A program made the translations under genes and the position numbers. Positions 16,732-24,834 of a stretch of DNA of 64,000 nucleotides are shown piece after piece. This stretch comes from Streptomyces sp. I05A-00742 (lineage in GTDB: Bacteria; Actinomycetota; Actinomycetes; Streptomycetales; Streptomycetaceae), in assembly GCF_013055795.1 (NCBI RefSeq), contig NZ_JABETO010000012.1, positions 1-64,000 of the forward strand, given 5' to 3'. The notes beneath the pieces are model-generated. The model saw only the letters and a list, made by a program, of their open reading frames with translations, made no database searches and was not told the origin of the DNA. Numbering within the stretch: position 1 is the first letter of the stretch; each line of letters opens with the position of its first letter.

Positions 16732-19257
16732 TCACGCGTCCTTGGACAGATTCGGCCCGGCGCCACCGGCCGCCTGCTCCACCGGCGGAGTGTCCGGCAG
16801 AGCCGACTTCTCCTCGCCGCGGAAGGTGAACTTCTTCTCCTCGCCCTCGCCCTCGGTGCCGACGACCACGATGTGGCCGGGCCGGAGCTCACCGAAGAGG
16901 ATCTTCTCGGAGAGGATGTCCTCGATCTCGCGCTGGATCGTCCGGCGCAGCGGACGGGCGCCCAGGATCGGGTCGTAACCGCGCTTCGCGAGCAGCTGCT
17001 TCGCGTCGCCGCTCAGCTCGATGCCCATGTCGCGGTCGCGGAGGCGCTCGTCGACCTTGGCGATCATCAGGTCGACGATCTGGATGATGTCTTCCTGCGA
17101 GAGCTGGTGGAAGACGACCGTGTCGTCGACACGGTTGAGGAACTCGGGCCGGAAGTGCTGCTTGAGCTCCTCGTTGACCTTGGCCTTCATCCGCTCGTAG
17201 CCGGTCTTGACGTCGCCCTGGGCGGCGAAGCCCAGGTTGAAGCCCTTGGAGATGTCCCGGGTGCCGAGGTTGGTCGTCATGATGATGACGGTGTTCTTGA
17301 AGTCGACGACCCGGCCCTGGGAGTCGGTCAGGCGACCGTCCTCCAGGATCTGGAGCAGCGAGTTGAAGATGTCCGGGTGGGCCTTCTCGACCTCGTCGAA
17401 GAGGACCACGGAGAACGGCTTGCGCCGCACCTTCTCGGTCAGCTGGCCGCCCTCTTCGTAGCCCACGTAGCCGGGGGGCGAACCGAAGAGACGCGAGACC
17501 GTGTGCTTCTCGCTGAACTCCGACATGTCGAGGGAGATCAGCGCGTCCTCGTCGCCGAAGAGGAATTCGGCGAGCGTCTTGGACAGCTCGGTCTTACCGA
17601 CGCCGGACGGGCCGGCGAAGATGAACGATCCGCCCGGACGCTTCGGGTCCTTGAGGCCCGCACGGGTGCGCCGGATGGCCTGGGAGAGCGCCTTGATGGC
17701 GTCCTTCTGGCCGATGACGCGCTTGTGCAGCTCGTCCTCCATGCGCAGCAGGCGGGAGGACTCCTCCTCGGTCAGCTTGAAGACCGGGATGCCGGTGGCG
17801 GTGGCCAGGACCTCGGCGATCAGCTCGCCGTCGACCTCGGCGACGACGTCCATGTCGCCGGCCTTCCACTCCTTCTCCCGCTTGGCCTTGGCGGCCAGCA
17901 GCTGCTTCTCCTTGTCGCGGAGGGAAGCGGCCTTCTCGAAGTCCTGCGAGTCGATCGCGGACTCCTTCTCCCGGCGCACGTCGGCGATCTTCTCGTCGAA
18001 CTCGCGGAGGTCCGGCGGCGCGGTCATCCGGCGGATGCGCATCCGGGAACCGGCCTCGTCGATCAGGTCGATCGCCTTGTCCGGCAGGAAGCGGTCGGAG
18101 ATGTAGCGGTCGGCGAGGGTCGCGGCCTGGACCAGCGCCTCGTCGGTGATGGAGACGCGGTGATGGGCCTCGTACCGGTCACGGAGACCCTTGAGGATCT
18201 CGATCGTGTGCGGCAGCGACGGCTCGGCGACCTGGATGGGCTGGAAGCGGCGCTCCAGCGCGGCGTCCTTCTCCAGGTGCTTGCGGTACTCGTCGAGCGT
18301 GGTCGCGCCGATGGTCTGGAGCTCGCCGCGGGCCAGCATCGGCTTCAGGATCGAGGCCGCGTCGATGGCGCCTTCCGCGGCACCCGCGCCGACGAGCGTG
18401 TGGAGCTCGTCGATGAACAGGATGATGTCGCCGCGGGTGCGGATCTCCTTGAGGACCTTCTTCAGGCGCTCCTCGAAGTCACCGCGGTAGCGGGAGCCCG
18501 CCACCAGGGCGCCGAGGTCGAGGGTGTAGAGGTGCTTGTCCTTGAGGGTCTCGGGCACCTCGCCCTTGACGATGGCCTGGGCCAGCCCCTCGACGACGGC
18601 GGTCTTGCCGACGCCGGGCTCGCCGATGAGGACAGGGTTGTTCTTGGTACGGCGGGACAGCACCTGCATGACCCGCTCGATCTCCTTCTCGCGCCCGATG
18701 ACCGGGTCGAGCTTGGACTCACGGGCGGCCTGCGTGAGGTTGCGGCCGAACTGGTCCAGGACGAGCGAGGTCGAGGGCGTGCCCTCGGCCGGGCCGCCGG
18801 CGGTGGCGGCCTCCTTGCCCTGGTAGCCGGAGAGCAGCTGGATGACCTGCTGCCGCACCCGGTTCAGATCGGCGCCCAGCTTCACGAGGACCTGGGCGGC
18901 GACGCCCTCGCCCTCGCGGATCAGGCCGAGCAGGATGTGCTCCGTACCGATGTAGTTGTGGCCGAGCTGGAGGGCCTCGCGGAGCGACAGCTCCAGGACC
19001 TTCTTGGCACGGGGGGTGAAGGGAATGTGCCCGGACGGGGCCTGCTGGCCCTGGCCGATGATCTCCTCCACCTGCTGGCGGACCGCCTCGAGCGAAATCC
19101 CGAGGCTCTCCAGGGCCTTAGCGGCGACACCCTCACCCTCGTGGATCAGGCCCAGGAGGATGTGCTCGGTGCCGATGTAGTTGTGGTTGAGCATCCGGGC
19201 TTCTTCCTGAGCCAGGACGACAACCCGCCGCGCACGGTCGGTGAACCTCTCGAACAT
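16732..19257 (-). CDS. clpC: ATP-dependent Clp protease ATPase subunit ClpC
   Basis: 841 aa, the full length of streptomycete ClpC. In order: two N-terminal Clp repeats ([16 protein letters not shown] and the matching [15 protein letters not shown]), AAA-1 with Walker A GEPGVGKT, a short middle domain with the UVR-type [16 protein letters not shown]-2 with [10 protein letters not shown], and the D2-small domain. It unfolds substrates and feeds them to ClpP. The start [11 protein letters not shown] at 19257 is preferred over an in-frame upstream start at 19320. A ClgR-type site lies 225 bp upstream (19483-19496). Confidence 0.98.
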   Translation of the reverse strand: MFERFTDRARRVVVLAQEEARMLNHNYIGTEHILLGLIHEGEGVAAKALESLGISLEAVRQQVEEIIGQGQQAPSGHIPFTPRAKKVLELSLREALQLGHNYIGTEHILLGLIREGEGVAAQVLVKLGADLNRVRQQVIQLLSGYQGKEAATAGGPAEGTPSTSLVLDQFGRNLTQAARESKLDPVIGREKEIERVMQVLSRRTKNNPVLIGEPGVGKTAVVEGLAQAIVKGEVPETLKDKHLYTLDLGALVAGSRYRGDFEERLKKVLKEIRTRGDIILFIDELHTLVGAGAAEGAIDAASILKPMLARGELQTIGATTLDEYRKHLEKDAALERRFQPIQVAEPSLPHTIEILKGLRDRYEAHHRVSITDEALVQAATLADRYISDRFLPDKAIDLIDEAGSRMRIRRMTAPPDLREFDEKIADVRREKESAIDSQDFEKAASLRDKEKQLLAAKAKREKEWKAGDMDVVAEVDGELIAEVLATATGIPVFKLTEEESSRLLRMEDELHKRVIGQKDAIKALSQAIRRTRAGLKDPKRPGGSFIFAGPSGVGKTELSKTLAEFLFGDEDALISLDMSEFSEKHTVSRLFGSPPGYVGYEEGGQLTEKVRRKPFSVVLFDEVEKAHPDIFNSLLQILEDGRLTDSQGRVVDFKNTVIIMTTNLGTRDISKGFNLGFAAQGDVKTGYERMKAKVNEELKQHFRPEFLNRVDDTVVFHQLSQEDIIQIVDLMIAKVDERLRDRDMGIELSGDAKQLLAKRGYDPILGARPLRRTIQREIEDILSEKILFGELRPGHIVVVGTEGEGEEKKFTFRGEEKSALPDTPPVEQAAGGAGPNLSKDA

Positions 19258-19482
19258 CGTTAATCGCTCCTCAGAGCGGTCAGGCAGTAAGGGGTCGGTC
19301 CCCTCCCTGTCCTTCCGCATGCTAGTCCCGCGGGACGGGACAGCTCATTCCAACTGCCGACATCCGTCCGGATCACCCCCGCGCCGGCGGGGAAACCTGC
19401 TGCCGAACAGCCGACAACTCCTCCAACCCGATGGTGGGAGACGATGTTCCCGCAGGCCAGGCATATACGCTCACCGCCACTA

Positions 19483-19496
19483 CGCCGATGGCGAAC
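19483..19496 (-). promoter_or_regulatory. Candidate ClgR operator and promoter for clpC
   Basis: Read on the minus strand this is GTTCGC-CATCG-GCG, fitting the ClgR box GTTCGC-N5-GCG as I recall it. About 16 bp downstream is a TATATG -10-like hexamer (within 19461-19470) with no good -35 sequence, as expected for an activator-dependent promoter. The 500-bp gap 19258-19757 otherwise holds the clpC leader and, at its right end, the promoter of the 19758 gene; I see no further gene in it. Confidence 0.6.
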
Positions 19497-19757
19497 GCAC
19501 GCTTGGCCCGGCCGGGCCGGCCGCACCCCCGGATCTCCCCGGCGGATACGCCCCGGGCCCTGCGGTACCGCCTCTCCCCACGGTGAAAGTCCTACCCCCG
19601 GGGGCGGACACTCCATGCGGCGCGGGCCCCTGCGCTCCGCTACGGGCGAACACCCTCGCACCACCGGGAGCGCCTGTGCGCCCCGTACACCTTGTACGGA
19701 GCGTGCCCGATTACGGACAGCGCGTAACCTCCGGGGGTCGGCTCAGTTGCACCGTTC

Positions 19758-20474
19758 ATGGCCCCTGTCTACCCCGGCGTTCCCCGCGGCGCCCTCCCCG
19801 GCCCCCGGGCCCCGCAGGACGCCGTACCGCGGTCACCGGCCGGGCCGGAGGCCCGTCGGCGCCACTGGTACGAGCACGAGCTGGGCTGGCCCACGACGGA
19901 CGGCGAGCCGCTGGGGCTGCCGACCGGGGTGCGCTTCGACGCCCTGGGCCTGCCCGCCGGCGCGGGCGCCGCGGTGCTCGCGCGCGTGCGGCCCACGGGG
20001 CCGGTGGCGCTCGACCGGCGGGCCGGGACGCTGTGGTTCCTGACCGCCGCGGGCAGCGCGGACGAGCTGCCGGAGCTGCTGCGCTGGCTGGAGTGGGACG
20101 GCATCGCCCTGGACCTCACGGCACGGGGCGACGGCGGCCGGATCCCCGCGCCGGTGCCCGTGGGCATCCGGTCCCGGCGGGGCGGGACGCCCGCGGAGAG
20201 CGGCCCGTCGGATCCGCGGGAGGCCGTGTGGTTGCGGCCTCCCCGGCCTGGGTGCGAGGTGGAGCCGACACTTCCGGTGACCGGCCTCGGGGGCGGCGGA
20301 CGCGCCCCCGATCTCGTACGGCTGGTGAGCGCGGCGGCCACGGAGTGCCACCGTGCCCGGCTGCTGCGCGCCGGACGGTCGCGCAGGGGACGGCCGACGG
20401 GGGTTCAGCCGTTGGCCTTCTCGTACGCCTCACGAATGTCGGCGGGGACGCGGCCCCGGTCGTTGACGTTGTAA
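19758..20474 (+). CDS. SCO3374-family hypothetical protein
   Basis: 238 aa from ATG 19758. The central part (HWYEHELGWPTTDGEPLGLPTGVRFDALGLPAGAG, then LPELLRWLEWDGIALDL) resembles the fold seen in proteins annotated as bifunctional primase/polymerase N-terminal-like. Position between clpC and lsr2 matches the family I know as SCO3374. No catalytic acidic motif is evident. The last 70 bp overlap the end of lsr2 on the opposite strand, so the C-terminus is encoded antisense to the lsr2 DNA-binding domain. Function unknown. Confidence 0.75.
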   Translation: MAPVYPGVPRGALPGPRAPQDAVPRSPAGPEARRRHWYEHELGWPTTDGEPLGLPTGVRFDALGLPAGAGAAVLARVRPTGPVALDRRAGTLWFLTAAGSADELPELLRWLEWDGIALDLTARGDGGRIPAPVPVGIRSRRGGTPAESGPSDPREAVWLRPPRPGCEVEPTLPVTGLGGGGRAPDLVRLVSAAATECHRARLLRAGRSRRGRPTGVQPLAFSYASRMSAGTRPRSLTL

Positions 20475-20743
20475 CCGTTCTCCTTGGCCCACGCACGGAT
20501 CTTCGCGGTGTCCTGGCTCGCACCCGCGGAAGCGGCACGGCCACCACGGCTGCGGCCGGCCGACCGGCCGCCGGTCCGACGGCCGTTCTTGGCGTACGGC
20601 TCCAGCAGCCCGCGCAGCTTGTCGGCGTTGTCGGTGGTGAGGTCGATCTCGTAGGTCTTGCCGTCCAGAGCGAACGTCACCGTCTCGTCCGCCTCGCCGC
20701 CGTCGAGGTCGTCGACAAGAAGGACCTGAACCTTCTGCGCCAC
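20405..20743 (-). CDS. lsr2: Nucleoid-associated xenogeneic silencer Lsr2
   Basis: 112 aa from GTG 20743 (VAQKVQVLLVDDLDGGEADE). The N-terminal dimerisation domain is followed by an Arg/Gly/Ala linker (RRTGGRSAGRSRGGRAA) and a C-terminal domain with the AT-hook-like RGR in NDRGRVPADI. Lsr2 binds AT-rich DNA and silences acquired genes and biosynthetic clusters. GAAAGGAA is the ribosome binding site. The upstream gap 20744-20908 (165 bp) holds its promoter region. The 3' end overlaps the SCO3374-family gene by 70 bp. Confidence 0.97.
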   Translation of the reverse strand: MAQKVQVLLVDDLDGGEADETVTFALDGKTYEIDLTTDNADKLRGLLEPYAKNGRRTGGRSAGRSRGGRAASAGASQDTAKIRAWAKENGYNVNDRGRVPADIREAYEKANG

Positions 20744-20908
20744 GGGGGGATTCCTTTCATCAGCAGAAAAGGGATTACGGAGGAATAGCAAACCGCCTTT
20801 CCCGGAAAAACACAAACCCCCGGGGAAGGTTCAGTCGCCGTTCCGCACGGGAACGACGGCTTCCAGGACGGCACGATAGGGGCGCGATTCGGACATAGGG
20901 ACCGGCGA

Positions 20909-21445
20909 TCACAGATGCAGAAGCATCCGGCTGTTGCCAAGGGTGTTCGGCTTCACCCGTTCGAGACCGAGGAACTCGGCAACACCCTCGTCATAGGAGC
21001 GCAGCAGCTCGCTGTAGACATCACCGTCCACCGGTGTCTCACCGATCTCGACGAAGCCGTGCTTCGCGAAGAACTCGACTTCGAAGGTGAGGCAGAAAAT
21101 ACGCCGCACCCCCAGCCAGCGGGCCGTCTGCAGGAGCTTGCCGAGTACCGCGTGGCCGACTCCGCCGCCCTTGACCGCGGGGTCGACGGCCAGCGTGCGG
21201 ACCTCGGCGAGGTCTTCCCACATCACGTGCAGTGCGCCGCATCCGATGACCGTACCGTCTTCGTCCCGTTCCGCGACCCAGAACTCCTGGATGTCCTCGT
21301 AAAGGGTCACCGTCGCTTTGTCGAGCAGGATGCGGTCCCGCGCGTAGGTGTTGATGAGCCGGCGCACGGTGGGCACATCGGAGGTCCGGGCCCTGCGGAC
21401 CGTGACGACTTTTGCGGGGGCGGGGCTGTCAGATGCTGCGGGCAT
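20909..21445 (-). CDS. GNAT amino-acid N-acetyltransferase (single-domain N-acetylglutamate synthase type)
   Basis: 178 aa. The GNAT fold has its acetyl-CoA loop at VRTLAVDPAVKGGGVGHAVL, plus YAREL-like IRLINTYARDRILL and the conserved FFAKHGFVEIGE. This pattern matches the short ArgA-type enzymes of actinobacteria that acetylate glutamate as the first step of arginine synthesis. No arg genes lie nearby, so the substrate is inferred. The stop of the blaI-type gene is close on the same strand, with its frame ending 9 bp upstream of this start, so the two may be cotranscribed. Confidence 0.85.
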   Translation of the reverse strand: MPAASDSPAPAKVVTVRRARTSDVPTVRRLINTYARDRILLDKATVTLYEDIQEFWVAERDEDGTVIGCGALHVMWEDLAEVRTLAVDPAVKGGGVGHAVLGKLLQTARWLGVRRIFCLTFEVEFFAKHGFVEIGETPVDGDVYSELLRSYDEGVAEFLGLERVKPNTLGNSRMLLHL

Positions 21446-21454
21446 AAGCGGACG

Positions 21455-21850
21455 CTATCGCCCTGGCGGTGGCGTGCCCTCCCCGGGCTGGTCGAGTTGG
21501 ACGACGCGGATCGCGTCGCGGAGGGCTTCCCGTTGTTCGGCCGACATCATGCCGAAGAAGGCGACGAGAGCGGCCGCGGGGTTGTCGCTGACGGACCAGG
21601 CTTCGTTCATCAGTGCGGCCGAGTAGGCGGCCCGGTTGGACACCGCCTCATATCGATAGGCACGGCCTTCGGCTTCCCGGCGCAGCCAGCCCTTCTGATA
21701 CAGGTTGTCCATTACGGTCATGACGGTGGTGTAGGCGATCGACCGTTCCTGCTGAAGGTCTTCGAGGACTTCTCGAACAGTGACCGGCCGGTTCCACTCC
21801 CACACACGCGTCATGACGGCGTCTTCCAGATCACCGAGGCGTCGAACCAC
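21455..21850 (-). CDS. BlaI/MecI/CopY family transcriptional repressor
   Basis: 131 aa from GTG 21850. A winged helix (LGDLEDAVMTRVWEWNRPVTVREVLEDL, AYTTVMTVMDNLYQKGWLRRE) is followed by the family's dimerisation tail with AFFGMMSAEQREALRDAI. Partners in the family are usually BlaR1/MecR1-type sensor proteases; none is adjacent. A TATTAT -10-like hexamer lies about 10 bp upstream of the start, suggesting a leaderless or nearly leaderless mRNA. Confidence 0.92.
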   Translation of the reverse strand: MVRRLGDLEDAVMTRVWEWNRPVTVREVLEDLQQERSIAYTTVMTVMDNLYQKGWLRREAEGRAYRYEAVSNRAAYSAALMNEAWSVSDNPAAALVAFFGMMSAEQREALRDAIRVVQLDQPGEGTPPPGR

Positions 21851-21903
21851 ACGCGAATAATAGTGGGAGATGTCTCGAATGCCGGTTTATCGGGCCGCGA
21901 AAA

Positions 21904-21944
21904 GGGCGTGCGGCCCGGGAAATATCCACCCGGGCCGCACGCCC
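21904..21944 (-). terminator. Terminator after the small membrane protein gene
   Basis: Perfect 16-bp inverted repeat (GGGCGTGCGGCCCGGG at 21904-21919, mirrored at 21929-21944) with a 9-nt loop, between the 61-aa gene and the blaI-type gene on the same strand, so these are separate transcription units. Confidence 0.88.
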
Positions 21945-21973
21945 CGTACGCCGCCGGGTTTCCGGCGGGCGGT

Positions 21974-22159
21974 TCAGGCGCCGGCGGTCTTGGCCTCCGC
22001 GGAACCGGTGGCGGCTTCGGCGCGGGCCACGGCCGCGTCGACGATCGCGTCTTCCTTCGCCTTGTTCGCACCGCCTTGGCTCTTGACGATCGTCACGACC
22101 AGCGCGGTGAAAGCGATCGCCATCACCACGGGCGGGACCAGCGCGGCGACATAGTCCAT
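21974..22159 (-). CDS. Small single-pass membrane protein
   Basis: 61 aa. An N-terminal hydrophobic helix (VAALVPPVVMAIAFTALVVTIV) is followed by a charged, Ala-rich helical tail (KAKEDAIVDAAVARAEAATGS). AAGGAG sits 9 bp before ATG 22159. Own terminator downstream. Small conserved membrane proteins of this kind are common in streptomycetes; no function is known to me. Confidence 0.85.
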   Translation of the reverse strand: MDYVAALVPPVVMAIAFTALVVTIVKSQGGANKAKEDAIVDAAVARAEAATGSAEAKTAGA

Positions 22160-22208
22160 GGCCGTCGGCTCCTTCTGGGTCTGGATTCGATTGGGCGACC
22201 CGTCCAGA

Positions 22209-22961
22209 TTACGCGCGCGCCATCGGCGGCCCGTGACGGACCTCCGTATCGCCCCTCACGTGGCCCTCCGGAGCCCGGCCCCCGGCGGGCGGCGCCGGTT
22301 TGCGGCGGGGCGGGAAGACCTCGCCCGGGGTGGGGATGGGGCGGTCGGGCCGCGGGCCCTTGGGCGCCGGGGCGGCGGGCGGGGTCTTCGGCCGGTCCGG
22401 GGCGGCACCGGGTTTCGCGGGGGGCTTGGCGCCCGGCTTGGGCGCCTCGGGGCCGGCGACGGGACGGAGTACGCCGTCGTGGTCCCGGAGCCCCGGCCGG
22501 GCGGCCGGTACGGCGGGGGACGACGGCGGGGCGAGCGGCGCGCAGTCGGCGAGCCGGGCCCGTACGGCCGCCTCCGTGAGCCGTTCACAGCGCTGGAGGA
22601 GGGCCCGGCGGCGGCCGGTCTCGGCGGCGCCGGCCGGGACGGCGCACAGGGCGCGCAGGGCGGCCAGGTCCTCCGCCCCCGGGCGGTGGCCGGACGCCAG
22701 GGCGTCCTGGAGGCGTTCCACGTAGCCGGGCGCGGTGCCGGGCAGGGCGGCGCGGTAGCGGGCGAGGTCCGCGCGGAGGAAGGCGCGCAGCCTGCCGCCT
22801 TCCCTGGCCGCTTCGTCCACGGCCTGCGCGAGCCGGAGGCACTTCTGCTTCTCGGCGTGTTCGGTGCGGGGCTGGAGGGCGATGGCGAGGGCACGGCGGA
22901 GCACGCGCAGCTCGTCGGCGCTGAACGCCATGCCGCCGTGGGATCCATAGGGCGTAGGCAT
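22209..22961 (-). CDS. Hypothetical protein with helical N-terminus and Pro-rich C-terminus
   Basis: 250 aa. Residues 10-135 are helical and Arg/Ala/Leu-rich (FSADELRVLRRALAIALQP, CLRLAQAVDEAAREGGRLRAFL) with a repeated leucine spacing. Residues 140-250 are Pro/Lys/Ala low complexity. No family is recognised. The start is uncertain: ATG 22961 has no good ribosome binding site, and MAFSADEL at 22931 is the alternative. Its coding character is clear from third-position GC and codon pattern. Confidence 0.6.
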   Translation of the reverse strand: MPTPYGSHGGMAFSADELRVLRRALAIALQPRTEHAEKQKCLRLAQAVDEAAREGGRLRAFLRADLARYRAALPGTAPGYVERLQDALASGHRPGAEDLAALRALCAVPAGAAETGRRRALLQRCERLTEAAVRARLADCAPLAPPSSPAVPAARPGLRDHDGVLRPVAGPEAPKPGAKPPAKPGAAPDRPKTPPAAPAPKGPRPDRPIPTPGEVFPPRRKPAPPAGGRAPEGHVRGDTEVRHGPPMARA

Positions 22962-23047
22962 GGGCTGACTTTAAGTGCTAAACGGACAATTTTCGCTTAG
23001 CGCGGCCCGTGCGGCGTGGCTCAGACACCCCTCCGCCGACGGGCCCC

Positions 23048-23845
23048 CTACGTGCGCGCCACGTTCCGCTCGTACACCAGCCGCAGGCCGATCAGCGTCA
23101 GCCAGGGCTCGTGCTCGTCGATCACCGTCGCCTCGGCGAGCACCAGCGGCGCCAGGCCGCCCGTCGCGATGACGGTGACGTCGTCCGGGTCGTCCGCGAG
23201 CTCCCGCGCCATCCGGTTGACGACGCCGTCCACCTGGCCCGCGAAGCCGTGGATGATGCCGGACTGCATGGCCTCGACCGTGTTCTTGCCGATCACGCTG
23301 CGCGGCCGGGCCAGCTCGATCTTGCGGAGCTGGGCGCCCTTGACGCCCAGCGCCTCGACGGAGATCTCGATGCCCGGCGCGATGACGCCGCCCACGTACT
23401 CGCCGCGCACGCTCACCGCGTCGAAGGTGGTGGCCGTGCCGAAGTCGACGACGATGCACGGGCCGTCGTAGAGCTCGACGGCGGCGACCGCGTTGATGAT
23501 GCGGTCCGCGCCGACCTCCTTGGGGTTGTCCATGAGGATGGGCACGCCGGTCTTGACGCCGGGCTCGACCAGGACGGCCGGGACGTCGCCGTAGTAGCGG
23601 CGGGTCACCTCGCGCATCTCGTGCAGCACCGAGGGGACCGTCGAACAGATGGCGATGCCCTCGATGCCGTCGCCCAGGTCGTCCCCGAGCAGCGGGTGGC
23701 GGCCCATGAGGCCCTGGAAGAGCACGGCGAGCTCGTCGGCGGTGCGCCGGGGGTCGGTGGAGATGCGCCAGTGCTCGACGATCTCGTCCCCGTCGAAGAG
23801 GCCGAGGACGGTCTGGGTGTTGCCGACGTCGATGGTGAGCAGCAT
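23048..23845 (-). CDS. coaX: Type III pantothenate kinase CoaX
   Basis: 265 aa. ASKHA-fold kinase that phosphorylates pantothenate, the first committed step of coenzyme A synthesis; it uses a monovalent cation. MLLTIDVGNTQTVLGLF is the phosphate loop, GADRIINAVAA and VVDFGTATTFDAV the signature blocks. Last gene of the operon DUF2520-panC-nadB-nadC-coaX; its ATG overlaps the nadC TGA (ATGA). Confidence 0.97.
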   Translation of the reverse strand: MLLTIDVGNTQTVLGLFDGDEIVEHWRISTDPRRTADELAVLFQGLMGRHPLLGDDLGDGIEGIAICSTVPSVLHEMREVTRRYYGDVPAVLVEPGVKTGVPILMDNPKEVGADRIINAVAAVELYDGPCIVVDFGTATTFDAVSVRGEYVGGVIAPGIEISVEALGVKGAQLRKIELARPRSVIGKNTVEAMQSGIIHGFAGQVDGVVNRMARELADDPDDVTVIATGGLAPLVLAEATVIDEHEPWLTLIGLRLVYERNVART

Positions 23846-24834
23846 CAGACGTCCCCCTCCCGCAGGTCCAGGCCGATGTCGAGGACCGGCGAGGAGTGCG
23901 TGAGGGCGCCGACGGCCAGGTAGTCCACGCCGGTGGCGGCGTACTCGTGGGCGTTGGCCAGGGTGAGGCGGCCCGAGGACTCCAGCCGGGCGCGGCCGGC
24001 GACGAGGGCGACGGCCTCGCGGGTCCGCTCGGGGGTGAAGTTGTCGAGCATGATCAGGTCGGCGCCCTCGGCGAGGACCGGCGGGATCTGCTCCAGGTGG
24101 TCGACCTCGACCTCGATGGGCAGGTCCGGGAACCGCTCGCGGACGGCCTTGAACGCCTGGGCGACGCCGCCCGCCGCGATCACGTGGTTGTCCTTGACCA
24201 GCGCGGCGTCCGAGAGGGACATCCGGTGGTTGACGCCGCCGCCGCAGCGGACCGCGTACTTCTCCAGGGCGCGCAGCCCGGGCGTGGTCTTGCGGGTGTC
24301 GCGGACGGCCGCGCCGGTGCCCTCCAGGGCGTCGGCCCAGGCGCGGGTGGCGGTGGCGATGCCGGAGAGGCGGCAGAGCAGGTTGAGCATGCTGCGCTCG
24401 GCGGTGAGCAGGTCGCGGGTGCGGGTGCGGACGGACAGCAGGCGCTCCCCGGCCGCGACGCGGTCACCGTCCTCGACGTGCCGCTCGACCTCGAAGTCGT
24501 CGGTGCAGACCACGGAGAGGATCGCCTCGGCGACGCGCAGGCCGGCCACGGTTCCGGCCTCGCGGGCGGTGAAGTCGCCGGTGGCGACGGCGTCCTCGGG
24601 GACGGTGGCGACGGAGGTGACGTCCACGCCGCCGTCGAGGTCCTCCTCGACGGCCATGTGCGCGATCTCCTCGACGAGCACCGGGTCCAGCCCGGCGTCC
24701 GCGAGCAGCGCCGCGAGGCCGCTGTCGAGCCCGCACTCGTAGGCCGCTCCCTCACCGCAGGCGCAGTCGCCGCCGCAGCCCGGTTCGTCGGTGAGGGTGG
24801 TGAGCCGGTACTGGAGGTTGTCGGGGGTGGTCAC
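23845..24834 (-). CDS. nadC: Nicotinate-nucleotide pyrophosphorylase (quinolinate phosphoribosyltransferase)
   Basis: 329 aa from GTG 24834, overlapping the nadB stop by 4 bp. NadC converts quinolinate and PRPP to nicotinate mononucleotide. Core motifs: VRDTRKTTPGLRALEKYAV, GGGVNHRMSLSDAALVKDNH, EVEVDHLEQ and IMLDNF. An N-terminal extension of about 40 residues before the usual start of the fold contains four cysteines (20, 24, 26, 34), which could bind a metal. No nadA is adjacent, so quinolinate synthase must be encoded elsewhere. Confidence 0.97.
   Translation of the reverse strand: MTTPDNLQYRLTTLTDEPGCGGDCACGEGAAYECGLDSGLAALLADAGLDPVLVEEIAHMAVEEDLDGGVDVTSVATVPEDAVATGDFTAREAGTVAGLRVAEAILSVVCTDDFEVERHVEDGDRVAAGERLLSVRTRTRDLLTAERSMLNLLCRLSGIATATRAWADALEGTGAAVRDTRKTTPGLRALEKYAVRCGGGVNHRMSLSDAALVKDNHVIAAGGVAQAFKAVRERFPDLPIEVEVDHLEQIPPVLAEGADLIMLDNFTPERTREAVALVAGRARLESSGRLTLANAHEYAATGVDYLAVGALTHSSPVLDIGLDLREGDV

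Noticed and set aside
16873..19263. A 796-codon open frame antisense to clpC
   Set aside because: Its sequence is the low-complexity Asp/Gly/Leu/Val-rich product expected from reading a high-GC gene on the other strand. clpC itself is unmistakable.
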